Shown here: one piece after another, positions 45,577 through 55,197 of the stretch | Layout: each line of letters opens with the position of its first letter | Numbering within the stretch: the first letter of the stretch is position 1 | Source of the DNA: an uncultured Arachnia sp. | GTDB taxonomy: Bacteria > Actinomycetota > Actinomycetes > Propionibacteriales > Propionibacteriaceae | Assembly: GCA_947493995.1 (NCBI GenBank) | Contig: CANLTJ010000001.1 | Location: forward strand, 186,001-250,000 | Reading direction: 5' to 3' | DNA: 64,000 bases | The notes under the pieces: model-generated | What the model saw: the letters and a program-made list of their open reading frames with translations, nothing else | Databases searched by the model: none | Told to the model about the DNA's origin: nothing | Made by a program: the position numbers and the translations under genes

Positions 45577-47004
45577 TCAGATCTTCTCGCTCCGTTCCTT
45601 GATCTTGTGGACCCGCAGGTTGTTCGTCTTGCCGGGCACACCCATCGGGGAGCCGGAGAGAATGACGATGCGCTCCCCCACGTCGATCATGTTCCGGTCG
45701 CGCAGGAACTTGTCCACCTCCACCACCATTTCCTCCTGATTCGCGAAATCAGGGGTCATGTGCGTCTCAACACCCCATGACAAGGTCATGGACTGCTGCG
45801 TGCTGTGCTCGGGGGAGAACACCAGCAGGGGGATCGACGAGCGGAGCCTGGAGAGTCGGCGTGCCGTGTCCCCGGATTTGGTGAATGCCACCAGGAAGCG
45901 GGCGCCCACGCGGTCAGCCACCTCGGCCGCGGCCTTGGCCAGCACGCCACCTGTGGTGTGGGGATCCCAGTCGATGATGTTGATCTCATCGTGGCCGGTC
46001 TGCTCCGTCTTCTCCGCGATCCGGGCCATGGTGGCCACGGTCTCCACGGGGAAGTCGCCGACGGATGTCTCGCCGGAGAGCATGACCGCATCTGCCCCGT
46101 CGAGGATGGCGTTGGCGACGTCGCTGGTCTCGGCTCGCGTGGGGCGCGGCGCGGAGATCATGGACTCGAGCATCTGGGTGGCGACAATGACCGGCTTGGC
46201 CCACTTGCGGGCCGCACGGATGATTTCCTTCTGGACCAGCGGCACATCCTCGAGCGGCAGCTCGACGCCCAGGTCTCCGCGCGCCACCATGAACGCGTCG
46301 AAGGCGTCGATGATGGCCTGCAGGTTCGTGATGGCCTGCGGCTTCTCGAGCTTGGCGATCACCGGCAGATGGCGCCCCTCCTCGTCCATGATCTCGTGGA
46401 CCCGCTTGATGTCATCGGCGGAACGCACAAAAGACAGTGCAATGAGGTCAATGTCCTGCCCGAGGGCCCATCGCAGATCGGCCTCATCCTTCTCGCTCAG
46501 TGCTGGGACGGAGACGGCGACGCCCGGAAGGTTGATGCCCTTGTTGTTGGACACGGGACCGGGAACGATCACCTTGGTCACAACGTCAGTGGCGGTGACC
46601 TCGATGGCCTCCAGCCCCACCTTGCCGTCATCGATGAGAATTTTGTCCCCGACGTTGACGTCGTCGGGCAGTCCCTTGAACGTCGTGGAGCAGCGGGAAC
46701 CGTCGCCCTCGATGTCGTCGATGGTGATCGTGAAACGGTCACCCACATCGAGATGGTGCTTCTCGTCGTTGGCGAAGCGTCCCAGCCGGATCTTGGGGCC
46801 CTGCAGGTCGGCGAGGACGCCCACCGTCTTGCCCGTGATGTCAGCAGCTTCACGGACCGCCTTCAACCGTGCGCCGTGTTCGTCGTAATCGCCGTGGCTC
46901 ATGTTGAGCCGCGCGACGTTCATACCGGCGTTGATCAGCTCGACCAGACGCTCCGTGGTGTTGGATGAGGGACCGAGGGTACATACAATTTTCGCTCTGC
47001 GCAT
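45577..47004 (-). CDS. pyk: Pyruvate kinase
   Basis: 475 aa converting phosphoenolpyruvate and ADP to pyruvate and ATP. Family signatures MRRAKIVCTLGPSS, NMSHGDYDEH, the active site VIAKLEKPQAI and MVARGDLGVELP are present, followed by the regulatory C-domain. ATG 47004 follows AGGGTG. It lies 53 bp after rluD. Confidence 0.96.
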   Translation of the reverse strand: MRRAKIVCTLGPSSNTTERLVELINAGMNVARLNMSHGDYDEHGARLKAVREAADITGKTVGVLADLQGPKIRLGRFANDEKHHLDVGDRFTITIDDIEGDGSRCSTTFKGLPDDVNVGDKILIDDGKVGLEAIEVTATDVVTKVIVPGPVSNNKGINLPGVAVSVPALSEKDEADLRWALGQDIDLIALSFVRSADDIKRVHEIMDEEGRHLPVIAKLEKPQAITNLQAIIDAFDAFMVARGDLGVELPLEDVPLVQKEIIRAARKWAKPVIVATQMLESMISAPRPTRAETSDVANAILDGADAVMLSGETSVGDFPVETVATMARIAEKTEQTGHDEINIIDWDPHTTGGVLAKAAAEVADRVGARFLVAFTKSGDTARRLSRLRSSIPLLVFSPEHSTQQSMTLSWGVETHMTPDFANQEEMVVEVDKFLRDRNMIDVGERIVILSGSPMGVPGKTNNLRVHKIKERSEKI

Positions 47005-47057
47005 TCGATCACCCTACTGGAAAGACCGTCGCAGACTCACGCGGGGCTCCCCGATAC

Positions 47058-47978
47058 TCAATTCTCGCGAACGATGTCCAGTGCTCTTCTGAGTTGCTCG
47101 GGCGGCGTGGACGAGAAGTGGACCCATTCCCCCGAACCGGGGTGCGTGAAGCCTAGCCCGGCGGCATGCAACCACTGCCTGTCCAGGCCGAGCCTTTCAG
47201 CGAGAACGGGATCGCATCCATACAGAGCGTCCCCGCAGCAGGGATGTCCGACGGCTGCCGCATGGACCCGGATCTGGTGTGTCCGCCCCGTCTCGAGCTG
47301 CACTTGGAGCAGGGTGGCTGCACGATGGGCCTCCAGTGTCTCGTAGTGCGTGACGCTGGCCCTACCCCTTTCCACGACCGCCATCTTCCACTGCGCACCG
47401 GGATGTCGCCCGATGGGGGCCTCGATGGTGCCGCTGAACGGATCCGGATGCCCCTGAACCAGCGCCAGGTAGGTCTTGTCCACCGCTTTGTCGCGGAATG
47501 CCTGCTTCAAGACGGTGTATGCGAGCTCGGACTTGGCCACCACCATCAACCCGCTGGTGCCGACGTCAAGGCGGGAGACGACACCCTGGCGCTCGGATGC
47601 CCCCGAGGTGGAGATGCGGAAGCCGGCCGCCGCGAGGTGTTCGGTGACGGAGTGGCCGTCCCATCCCAGGCTGGGGTGGGCCGCCACGCCGGCGGGCTTG
47701 TCCACTACCACCACGTGCGCGTCGTCATGGACGATCTCCATGCCAGCCGCCTCCCGGGGGCGCACGGGGACGTCCAGTGGTCGGGGCTCCGCAACCAGTT
47801 CCAACATCTCCCCGCCAACGACCCGCTGGGACGCCTTGGTAACAGGCCTCCCGTCCAGCTCGAGGCCGCCATCGCCAATCAGGGAATCGATCCGTGACCG
47901 GCTGTGGCCGGTGATGCGCGCCGCCACCGCATCCACTCGTTCGCCGGCCAGGTCCGGGGGGACCAGAAAAATGCTCAC
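47058..47978 (-). CDS. rluD: RluA-family pseudouridine synthase (RluD-like)
   Basis: 306 aa: N-terminal S4 RNA-binding domain (ERVDAVAARITGHSRSRIDSLIGDGGLELDG) and a catalytic domain with the active Asp in VSRLDVGTSGLMVVAKS. Family members modify uridines in 23S rRNA (RluD in helix 69); I infer RluD from position next to lspA. GTG 47978 overlaps the lspA stop by 4 bp. Confidence 0.92.
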   Translation of the reverse strand: MSIFLVPPDLAGERVDAVAARITGHSRSRIDSLIGDGGLELDGRPVTKASQRVVGGEMLELVAEPRPLDVPVRPREAAGMEIVHDDAHVVVVDKPAGVAAHPSLGWDGHSVTEHLAAAGFRISTSGASERQGVVSRLDVGTSGLMVVAKSELAYTVLKQAFRDKAVDKTYLALVQGHPDPFSGTIEAPIGRHPGAQWKMAVVERGRASVTHYETLEAHRAATLLQVQLETGRTHQIRVHAAAVGHPCCGDALYGCDPVLAERLGLDRQWLHAAGLGFTHPGSGEWVHFSSTPPEQLRRALDIVREN

Positions 47979-48478
47979 GGGCGGGATGCCTTCTGCTCGC
48001 GACGGCCGTCCAGGAATGCAATCAGGACCACCAGAACCGCGGCCGTGGTGATGCAGATGTCGGCAACGTTGAAGATGGCGAAGTTGGGTAGTTGGAAGAA
48101 GTCGATGACGTGCCCCAGCAGGGGCGATGGTGCCCTCAGGAGACGATCATGGAGGTTGCCTCCTATCCCTGCAATGAGCAGCCCGAGGGCAAGCCCTTGC
48201 GGCAGGGTACGGACGCGGGGCAGTCCCACGACGAGGCAGCCGAGCAGCGCCGCGATGGCGAAGATTGAGAGCGCGAGGGTGAAATTGCTGCCGAGGCCGA
48301 AAGCCGCGCCGGGATTGCGGATGAGGGTGAACCGGAGGAGAGACCCGATCACCTCGTGCGGCTGCCCGGGGGTGAGGTGTTGCAGCGCGAGAAGCTTGGT
48401 GAGCTGGTCAATGGCGTATCCCAGAACGCCAGTCCCCAACGCCAGGAGGAGCGCTGGCCTCGGCCATGCACTGCTCAG
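47975..48478 (-). CDS. lspA: Lipoprotein signal peptidase (signal peptidase II)
   Basis: Catalytic aspartates lie in GGNLHDRL and FNVADICI, with NPGAAFG and four helices typical of LspA. The ORF track begins at a TTG (48439), which would delete half of the first helix. An in-frame CTG at 48478 restores it (PALLLALGTGVLGYAIDQ), has AGGAG five nt upstream and overlaps the preceding stop as CTGA; a stop codon lies four codons further upstream, so CTG is the only way to gain a full first helix. Length is then 167 aa. The enzyme cleaves prolipoproteins after lipidation. Confidence 0.88.
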   Translation of the reverse strand: MSSAWPRPALLLALGTGVLGYAIDQLTKLLALQHLTPGQPHEVIGSLLRFTLIRNPGAAFGLGSNFTLALSIFAIAALLGCLVVGLPRVRTLPQGLALGLLIAGIGGNLHDRLLRAPSPLLGHVIDFFQLPNFAIFNVADICITTAAVLVVLIAFLDGRREQKASRP

Positions 48479-48903
48479 CGCCGCTCCTCACGCTGTTTGC
48501 ACGTGACACACAGCGTCGCGCGGGGAAAGACTTGCAGCCTGCCCTTGCCGATCGGGTTGTCGCACACTTCGCACAGTCCGTAGTTGCCCTCGTTGAACAG
48601 ACGCAGAGCGAGTCTTGCCTGATCAGCCATCTCTCTGGCGTTCTGGGCCAGGGCAACCTCCTGGTCTCGCTCGAAGTTGCTGGACCCGAGGTCCGCGGGG
48701 TCCCGTCCCGCACCATCGGTGCCACCCTTGAGAATGTCACTGAGTTCGTCCTCGGTAACGGCAATCTTCTTCTCGAGACGCTCGATCTCCTCGCTCAGAG
48801 CCGCACGTTGTTCGGCGATCTCTTCGGCCGTCCATGGGTCCTCGCCCTCACGGACGGGCAGGTCCATGGTGGACTCCTCGGATGCTTGCTTGTTCGTGGT
48901 CAT
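48475..48903 (-). CDS. TraR/DksA-type C4 zinc finger protein
   Basis: 142 aa with an N-terminal coiled coil (EEIAEQRAALSEEIERLEKKIAVTEDELSDIL) and a C-terminal zinc finger CEVCDNPIG...CVTCKQ. DksA-like proteins bind the RNA polymerase secondary channel; actinobacterial relatives are small and poorly studied. ATG 48903 has GGAGAG 6 nt upstream; ATG 48909 lies too near it. It is directly upstream of lspA with coupled translation. Confidence 0.88.
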   Translation of the reverse strand: MTTNKQASEESTMDLPVREGEDPWTAEEIAEQRAALSEEIERLEKKIAVTEDELSDILKGGTDGAGRDPADLGSSNFERDQEVALAQNAREMADQARLALRLFNEGNYGLCEVCDNPIGKGRLQVFPRATLCVTCKQREERR

Positions 48904-48975
48904 GGTCATCTCTCCGGCTCATGAGTGGTTCGCAGGAGAATACACCCCGCAGGCTCCAAATCAACCCCAGCGAGA

Positions 48976-49917
48976 TCAGTGGTCGCGACCCTGCGCCAGC
49001 GCGTCGAGCCGGGGGGTGTCCGAGTCCTTGCGCGTCGCCAGCTCGGGCACGTCGACCGGCTCCGGTGTGTCCTCATCCAACATCGAGATGTGCTTGTTGA
49101 GGTAGCTCCTGAGGTTGTCCCGGTACGACGCCTCGAAACCGCGCAGCGCATCCACCTTGTGACTCAATTCACTCTGTTCACGTTCCAGATCCGTCAACAG
49201 CTGGGTGCGGCGCTCCGCCGTCTCGGTCTCCAGCTGTTGCGCCCGAGCTTCAGCCTCGGACTCCACGCGTTCTGCCTGGGTCCGGGCATCGGTGATGATC
49301 TCCTGGGACTGCTGCTTGGCGTCGTCAAGCTTCCGGGCCGCCTCCGCGCTCGCCTCTTCGACGAGCTGCTCGGCCTGTTCGGTGGCGAGCTGCACCAGCC
49401 GGATGACGGCGGGACTGGCATCGTCGCGGGTACCCACGGTCAGGGTCTGCACCTGCCCCGCCACCTCGTTCACGCGGGCGGTACGGACCTCATCGAGTTC
49501 AGAGCGGACACGATCCAGTTCTGAGCGCAGTTCGTCGTTGCGTGCCTGCACTTGGTCAAGCTGGCCACGCAGCCGTCCGGCCTCACCGTCGTCCTCGGCG
49601 CCAGGTTCGGCCGCGTCCCCGGCAGCCGACGCGTCCGCTGCTTCGGCATTGAGCCGGTCAACCTCGGCGCGCAGCGCAGCGATCTCGGCGTCCTTGGCTG
49701 CCTGATCCTGATCCGTGACGGCCGCGTGGCCGACGTCATCGGAGCTGCGCAGGGACTCGGCCTCGCGACGCAGCAACTCTCTCTCGTTCTCGAACTGGGC
49801 GAAGGACTCCTCCACCTTGTCGATGAACGTGTCGACATCACCGACCTCGTATCCCGTCACATTGCGTTTGGCCATGCGGAACCGGACGCGGCGGACCTCT
49901 TCGAGGGTAAGGCTCAT
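48976..49917 (-). CDS. divIVA: DivIVA/Wag31-type polar growth and septum protein
   Basis: 313 aa. The N-terminal DivIVA membrane-binding domain (SLTLEEVRRVRFRMAKRNVTGYEVGDVDTFIDKVEESFAQFE) is followed by a long coiled coil of Ala/Glu/Arg-rich heptads (about 65-275) and an acidic tail. Wag31 directs polar peptidoglycan synthesis in actinobacteria. It lies 41 bp after sepF; the yggT gene often found between them is absent. Confidence 0.93.
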   Translation of the reverse strand: MSLTLEEVRRVRFRMAKRNVTGYEVGDVDTFIDKVEESFAQFENERELLRREAESLRSSDDVGHAAVTDQDQAAKDAEIAALRAEVDRLNAEAADASAAGDAAEPGAEDDGEAGRLRGQLDQVQARNDELRSELDRVRSELDEVRTARVNEVAGQVQTLTVGTRDDASPAVIRLVQLATEQAEQLVEEASAEAARKLDDAKQQSQEIITDARTQAERVESEAEARAQQLETETAERRTQLLTDLEREQSELSHKVDALRGFEASYRDNLRSYLNKHISMLDEDTPEPVDVPELATRKDSDTPRLDALAQGRDH

Positions 49918-49958
49918 CTTTTCAACTCCATACGTGTCGGGACGGGGGTGGAATGTGT

Positions 49959-50438
49959 TCAGCTCTGGTTGAAGAAGCCGCCTGTTGCCAGGCGTTCCTT
50001 GTCCTCAGGTCCCACCACAAGGTTCTGGGGACACAGCAGGAAGACCTGGCTGGATACGCGCTCGATGTTGCCGCGCAGTCCGAAGATGAGGCCCGCGGCG
50101 AAGTCCACAAGGCGCTTGTCCTCACCGGTCTCCATGTCGGAGAGATTCATGATCACGGGGATGCCGTCGCGGAAGTTCTCCGCGATTGCGCGCGCCTCGT
50201 TGTAGGAACGCGGCCTCACACTCACGATGCGATTGATGTCGGCCACCTCGGGCTCGGGGGCGGCCACGCTCATCTGGGGCCGTTGCTGCGGCAGCTTGGA
50301 CACTCGACTCACCAACTCCTCGGGTTCCTCATCGATGTAGACGTCCTCGCTGAGTTCGGCTGAGACTTCATCGGCCGGATCGCTGTACCGGCTGTCCTCT
50401 ACCAGACCCATCCACTCGGCCAGCTTTCGTACGCCCAC
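49959..50438 (-). CDS. sepF: Cell division protein SepF
   Basis: 159 aa: N-terminal amphipathic membrane-binding segment (MGVRKLAEWMGLVED), acidic linker and the SepF domain (RPRSYNEARAIAENFRDGIPVIMNLSDM...RLVDFAAGLIFGLRGNIERVSSQVFLLCP). SepF tethers FtsZ to the membrane in actinobacteria, which lack FtsA. GTG 50438 follows GAGGAGA by 8 nt. Confidence 0.94.
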   Translation of the reverse strand: MGVRKLAEWMGLVEDSRYSDPADEVSAELSEDVYIDEEPEELVSRVSKLPQQRPQMSVAAPEPEVADINRIVSVRPRSYNEARAIAENFRDGIPVIMNLSDMETGEDKRLVDFAAGLIFGLRGNIERVSSQVFLLCPQNLVVGPEDKERLATGGFFNQS

Positions 50439-50582
50439 AGTTCCGTCTCCTCATGTCTGTGCTTTCTCCACGAGACACTATCGTGCCCACCCCCGGGGAG
50501 ACGCACAAGCGACACATGACACGCGACAGATTCCCTCGATTTCCGAAAAAACCTCGCGGTGCAGGAACAGTGTGGGGTCAAC

Positions 50583-51734
50583 TCACTTCATGAAGTCCGG
50601 GACGTCCAAGTCCTCGTCGGCGGGTCGAGGAGCGGCGGTGCGCTGCTGGTGCTGCTGGTCCGGCCTGGCGGAGGGCATGGGACTTGCCTGCGGGGCCTGT
50701 GAGGATCCGTGGCCTTCCTGTGGTGCGGGGCGGGACTGCTGCTGGCGAGCGTTGTCGGGACGGGCGTTCGACCGCTTCTGGGGCATGCCGCCGTCGAAAC
50801 CGGCCGCGATGACGGTCACGCGCACTTCATCGCCGAGGGAGTCGTCGATCACGGTACCGAAGATGATGTTGGCCTCATCGTGGGCGGCCTCCTCGATCAG
50901 TTGCGCAGCAGCCGAGACCTCGAAGAGCCCGAGGTCGCTGCCACCGGCAACGGCGAGCAGAACGCCGTGCGCGCCGTCGATGCTCGCCTCGAGGAGTGGG
51001 GATGAGATAGCCATCTCGCACGCTGCCCTCGCACGATCCTCGCCACGTGCCGAACCAATACCCATGAGCGCGGAACCGGCCTGGCTCATGATGGACTTCA
51101 CGTCGGCGAAGTCCAGGTTGATGAGGCCGGGAGTGGTGATCAGATCCGTGATGCCGGAGACACCCTGCATGAGCACCTGGTCGGCCGCCTTGAAGGCGTC
51201 CAGGATGGCGACCGTGTGGTCGGTCATCTGGAGCAGTTTGTCATTGGGGATCACGATGAGTGTGTCGACCTCTTCGCGCAGCGCATTGATGCCGGTGTCC
51301 GCCTGCGTGGAGCGGCGGCGCCCCTCGAAGGAGAACGGCCTGGTCACGACGCCAATGGTGAGTGCGCCCAGCGAACGAGCCACCTTCGCGACGATCGGAG
51401 CGGCTCCTGTGCCCGTGCCGCCCCCCTCGCCCGCGGTGACGAAAACCATGTCGGCGCCCTTGAGCGCTTCCTCGATCTCGTCCGAATGGTCCTCAGCGGC
51501 CTGCTGACCCTTCGCGGGATCGGCGCCGGCGCCGAGTCCGCGGGTCAGCTCACGTCCGATGTCGAGTTTCACATCAGCATCGCTCATCAGCAGAGCCTGG
51601 GCGTCAGTGTTGACGGCGATGAACTCCACTCCCCGGAGCCCTGCCTCGATCATGCGGTTGACGGCGTTGACACCACCGCCGCCGACTCCGACCACCTTGA
51701 TGACTGCCAGGTAGTTCTGTGATGCGCTTGCCAT
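50583..51734 (-). CDS. ftsZ: Cell division protein FtsZ
   Basis: 383-aa tubulin-like GTPase: [13 protein letters not shown], the tubulin signature [10 protein letters not shown], the T7 loop [11 protein letters not shown], a Gln/Pro-rich linker and the C-terminal peptide DLDVPDFMK that binds SepF/FtsW. It forms the Z ring. The laccase-like (pgeF) and yggS genes that often follow it are absent; the next gene is sepF after 144 bp. Confidence 0.97.
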   Translation of the reverse strand: MASASQNYLAVIKVVGVGGGGVNAVNRMIEAGLRGVEFIAVNTDAQALLMSDADVKLDIGRELTRGLGAGADPAKGQQAAEDHSDEIEEALKGADMVFVTAGEGGGTGTGAAPIVAKVARSLGALTIGVVTRPFSFEGRRRSTQADTGINALREEVDTLIVIPNDKLLQMTDHTVAILDAFKAADQVLMQGVSGITDLITTPGLINLDFADVKSIMSQAGSALMGIGSARGEDRARAACEMAISSPLLEASIDGAHGVLLAVAGGSDLGLFEVSAAAQLIEEAAHDEANIIFGTVIDDSLGDEVRVTVIAAGFDGGMPQKRSNARPDNARQQQSRPAPQEGHGSSQAPQASPMPSARPDQQHQQRTAAPRPADEDLDVPDFMK

Positions 51735-51796
51735 GCTTGGGCCCTATCGTTTCGTCGGAATTCTAGACGTCAGTTGGTGCAGCGAGACCCGCTGTA

Positions 51797-51812
51797 ATAG
51801 CCGCAAGGCTAT
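51797..51812 (-). promoter_or_regulatory. Hairpin in the ftsQ-ftsZ gap
   Basis: ATAGCC-gcaa-GGCTAT is a 6-bp stem with a 4-nt loop in the 189-bp gap before ftsZ. It may be part of the ftsZ leader or a weak attenuator; no clear promoter is visible beyond a TTGGAC/ATAGCC pair around 51805-51835. Confidence 0.3.
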
Positions 51813-51923
51813 GGTGCCGAAACCACCACGTCCAACGCGGCGCCGCGATCCGCTCAGATCACCTCAAGTGCAACTTCAGGGTTGCCTCTGAGGGGCACCG
51901 CGACGAGAGCTGGGATCGCCACA

Positions 51924-52646
51924 TCAGCGGGTGGTGGGGTTGCTGGGGGCCGACACGTCGTAGACCTGCGCCTCCACGGACAGCAGCGCTTCCAAGACAT
52001 CCGCCTTCAGTTCGGACTGCTCCGCGCTCCCCCACACGACGAGGTCCCCTTCGCTCAGTTCGAGGGTGATCCGGTCAACCGCCTTCGCCTGCACCAGTTC
52101 AACTCGTGGAAGCAACGGCGGCGGTATGCGGGAGACGACTTCGGCCACGTCCTGCAGCACCCGCTGGTCCTCGCTGGCCGTCACGACCTGCAGCACGTCC
52201 GCGACGGGCTCGGCCGACGTCGAGAAGATCACTCCTTGGTCGTCCACCCATTGGAACGTTCCGGCTTCCACTCGTTGGAAGACGATGGAGCGCTCCGTGA
52301 CGTCGATCACCACGGTGCTGGGCAGATCGCGACTCACCTCCACGTCGCGGACGGCGGGCAACTCCGCAACGCGTGTCTCGATGTCACCGACCTCGAGAGC
52401 AATCATGCGGCTGTCAGGAACCACCCGCGCCGCCAGGAGGACCTCGTCGCCGGAGAGCAGCTCGGTTCCCTGCACGGTCACGTCATGCACTCGGAAGACG
52501 GGTGACAGCGTCACCAGCCACACCAGGGCACCGAGCACCAGCACGATGCCGGCAATCACGCCCCATCGGATCATGCGCCGACGCCGCCCACTTCGCTTCC
52601 GTTGCTCCAGCAACGCGGCAAAGGATCCACTGTTGGAACTGCTCAA
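51924..52646 (-). CDS. ftsQ: Cell division protein FtsQ
   Basis: 240 aa: basic cytoplasmic N-terminus, one transmembrane helix (MIRWGVIAGIVLVLGALVWLVTL), then a POTRA domain (SPVFRVHDVTVQGTELLSGDEVL) and the FtsQ beta domain. It links divisome proteins FtsL/FtsB and FtsW/FtsI. The start is TTG 52646, overlapping the murC stop as TTGA with GGAAG upstream. Confidence 0.92.
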   Translation of the reverse strand: MSSSNSGSFAALLEQRKRSGRRRRMIRWGVIAGIVLVLGALVWLVTLSPVFRVHDVTVQGTELLSGDEVLLAARVVPDSRMIALEVGDIETRVAELPAVRDVEVSRDLPSTVVIDVTERSIVFQRVEAGTFQWVDDQGVIFSTSAEPVADVLQVVTASEDQRVLQDVAEVVSRIPPPLLPRVELVQAKAVDRITLELSEGDLVVWGSAEQSELKADVLEALLSVEAQVYDVSAPSNPTTR

Positions 52647-54094
52647 CTGGAGACGGCTTCCGGACGCTCAGCCAGTAGTGGTGCCAGCAGCGGACCGACG
52701 ATGGTGACGTCTCCGCAGCCGAGGGTGATGATCAGATCTCCCGGTTGTGCGATGTCGTTCAACGCTTGGGGAAGGTCGTACTTGTCCACCACGTATTCCA
52801 CTTCGCGTGCGCCATGACGTCGCGCCGCGTCCACCACCAGCTGTCCCGTCACCCCGGGAATCGGGTCCTCGCGGGCCCCACAGACGTCGTTGATGACGGC
52901 GATGTCCGCCAGTGTCATGACTTCGCCGAACTCGTCGTGGAAGTCCTGGGTGCGCGAGTAGAGGTGCGGCTGGAAGCAGGCGATGAGACGGCCGGGCAGG
53001 CCGGTGGCCTCGTTCCCCGCCTCCGTGGCGCGCCGGGCAGCGCTCAGCGCGGCCCGGATCTCGGTGGGGTGGTGGGCGTAGTCATCGAAGACGCGGATGC
53101 CGGCGGTGTCGGTGATGAGCTGGAACCGCCGCAGAGTCCCCTCGTAGCGTTCCAGAGAGCTGATGCACTCGGCATGTGAGTGTCCGAGCAGGCGTCCCGC
53201 GGCATAGGCGGCGGAGGCGTCCGCGAGATTGTGGTTTCCGGGCACCTGCAGCGTGATGGGGCCCGAGTCCTCGCCGTACGTCAGCGTCGCTGTGACGCCG
53301 TTGCCGCTGGGCTCGACATCCGTGATGCGCACGTCCGCGTCGGCCGACTCGCCATACGTGATCAGGTTCGGCACCTGGCCAACGAGCTCCGTCGCGATTC
53401 TCCGTGAACCGGGATCGTCGACGTTGATGACGACGGATCGCACACTATCTCCCGTCGCGAACGCACGGAATCCCTCCGCGTAGGCCTCCGGTGTTCTCCA
53501 GTTCACGAGATGGTCCGCCCCCACGTTGGTGATCACGGCGATCTCAGTCGGGTACTGCATGAAGGAGCCGTCGCTCTCGTCGGCCTCGACGACGAACGCT
53601 TCCCCCGTACCGGCTGCCGAGCTGACTCCGGTGCTGGACAGCGGCCCTCCGATGACATAGCTCGGATCCGCGCCGATCTCGGTCAGCATGACGGCAGTCA
53701 TGGCTGTGGTTGTGGTCTTGCCATGGGTGCCTGCAACGGAGATGCCTCGCTTGCCCATCATCAGGGCAGCCAGCGCTGCCGACCGGTGCCAGACCCGCAG
53801 TCCCCTCCGACGTGCCTCAACCAGTTCGACGTTGGACTCACGCACTGCCGAGGAGATGACGACGGTGGCCGCGTCCCCGAGGTTGGCCACATCATGGCCC
53901 ACGGACACGGTGACACCCACCTGGGCCAAGGATTGCAGTGCCGTCGAATCACTCTGGTCCGATCCGGAAACCACAATTCCCTGCTGGGCGTAGAGGCGTG
54001 CGACACCGCTCATGCCCGAGCCTCCTGCGGCAATGAAGTGGACCGGTCCCACCTGTGCGGCGGGTTCGACGTCGATGGGTTTCACGAGGGTCAC
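52643..54094 (-). CDS. murC: UDP-N-acetylmuramate-L-alanine ligase
   Basis: 483 aa with the Mur ligase P-loop GTHGKTTTTAM, the UDP-binding start FIAAGGSGMSGVA and the DDYAHHPTEI motif. It adds L-Ala to UDP-MurNAc. GTG 54094 follows AAGGA. It lies 14 bp after murG in the dcw operon. Confidence 0.96.
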   Translation of the reverse strand: MTLVKPIDVEPAAQVGPVHFIAAGGSGMSGVARLYAQQGIVVSGSDQSDSTALQSLAQVGVTVSVGHDVANLGDAATVVISSAVRESNVELVEARRRGLRVWHRSAALAALMMGKRGISVAGTHGKTTTTAMTAVMLTEIGADPSYVIGGPLSSTGVSSAAGTGEAFVVEADESDGSFMQYPTEIAVITNVGADHLVNWRTPEAYAEGFRAFATGDSVRSVVINVDDPGSRRIATELVGQVPNLITYGESADADVRITDVEPSGNGVTATLTYGEDSGPITLQVPGNHNLADASAAYAAGRLLGHSHAECISSLERYEGTLRRFQLITDTAGIRVFDDYAHHPTEIRAALSAARRATEAGNEATGLPGRLIACFQPHLYSRTQDFHDEFGEVMTLADIAVINDVCGAREDPIPGVTGQLVVDAARRHGAREVEYVVDKYDLPQALNDIAQPGDLIITLGCGDVTIVGPLLAPLLAERPEAVSS

Positions 54095-54108
54095 GGTGGT
54101 GTGTGTCC

Positions 54109-55197
54109 TTACTTGGTGCCAATCACGGCGAGGGTGGCGCGTGCGAGCGATTCAGCAGCGTCACGAGGATAGTGGGTGCGCGCCCTCTTCGACATTTCCT
54201 GCAGCCGCGCCGTATCCGTCATGAGCGGCAGGATCTCGGCGCGCAGTGTGTCGCCGCTCAGAGCATCGTCTCGAATCATCAGTCCGGCGCCGCTGTCGAC
54301 GAGCCCGGAGACGTTCTTCTCCTGCTCTCCGTTGCCCCACGGCAGCGGCACGAAGACGACGGGCAGCCCGGAAACGGCGGTCTCCATGACGGTGGCGGCT
54401 CCACCGCGAGCCAGCATCAGGTCGGCTGCGCGGTAGGCGTCGGCCATGGTTTCCACGAACGGCACTGGGCGGTAGCGCCCCCCGCTCGGGTGCGTGCGTA
54501 CCACGTGCTGGTCCGTGAAGTTCTTGGGTCCGAGGACGTGCAGCACCTGGATGCCTGCAGAGAGAAACTCATCCAGTGCCGAGTGCACCGCATCATTGAT
54601 GCTGCGTGCCCCCTGGGAGCCGCCGCTGACGAGCAGCACCGGCCGGTCGGGATGGAGATCGAACTGTTCGCGAGCCCGGTCAACGGACCCGTGGCCGTCG
54701 GTGATCGAGCGCGACATCGGCATACCGGTCAGGTGAGCGCCCGGAAGTGCGGTCTCCTCGAACGTGGTGGCGACGTGGGCCGCGAACCGCGCACCAATCC
54801 GGTTGGCGATGCCGGGCACCTTGTTGGCCTCGTGGATCACCACGGGCACACCCATGGTGCGGGCGGCGATGTAGGCGGGGATGGCCACGTAGCCACCGAA
54901 ACCCACCAGGGCATCCGCCCCTGCATCTCGCAGGATTCGACGGGACTCCCGGACGGATCTGGCGAGCTTCCAGGGCAGTTTCACCAGATCCGAGCCCGGT
55001 TTCCTTGGCATGGGAACCGGTGTGATGAGTTCCAGTGCCAGCCCCGCCGCGGGCACCACCCGGGTCTCCAGTCCCCGCGCGGTTCCGACGCACACCAGTT
55101 CCCCGTGCGGATCGAGAACCTTCAACGCCTCCGCAGTCGCGATGAGGGGTGACGTGTGACCCGCTGTTCCCCCGCCGGCGAGAACGACGCTGGTCAA
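54109..55197 (-). CDS. murG: UDP-GlcNAc-undecaprenyl-PP-MurNAc-pentapeptide GlcNAc transferase MurG
   Basis: 362-aa GT28 enzyme making lipid II. Family motifs GGGTAGHTSPLIATAEAL, GFGGYVAIPAYIAARTMGVPVVIHEAN and VSGGSQGARSIND are present. The start is TTG 55197, overlapping the ftsW stop (TTGA) with GGGGAG upstream; the ORF track extends through ftsW without support. Confidence 0.95.
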   Translation of the reverse strand: MTSVVLAGGGTAGHTSPLIATAEALKVLDPHGELVCVGTARGLETRVVPAAGLALELITPVPMPRKPGSDLVKLPWKLARSVRESRRILRDAGADALVGFGGYVAIPAYIAARTMGVPVVIHEANKVPGIANRIGARFAAHVATTFEETALPGAHLTGMPMSRSITDGHGSVDRAREQFDLHPDRPVLLVSGGSQGARSINDAVHSALDEFLSAGIQVLHVLGPKNFTDQHVVRTHPSGGRYRPVPFVETMADAYRAADLMLARGGAATVMETAVSGLPVVFVPLPWGNGEQEKNVSGLVDSGAGLMIRDDALSGDTLRAEILPLMTDTARLQEMSKRARTHYPRDAAESLARATLAVIGTK

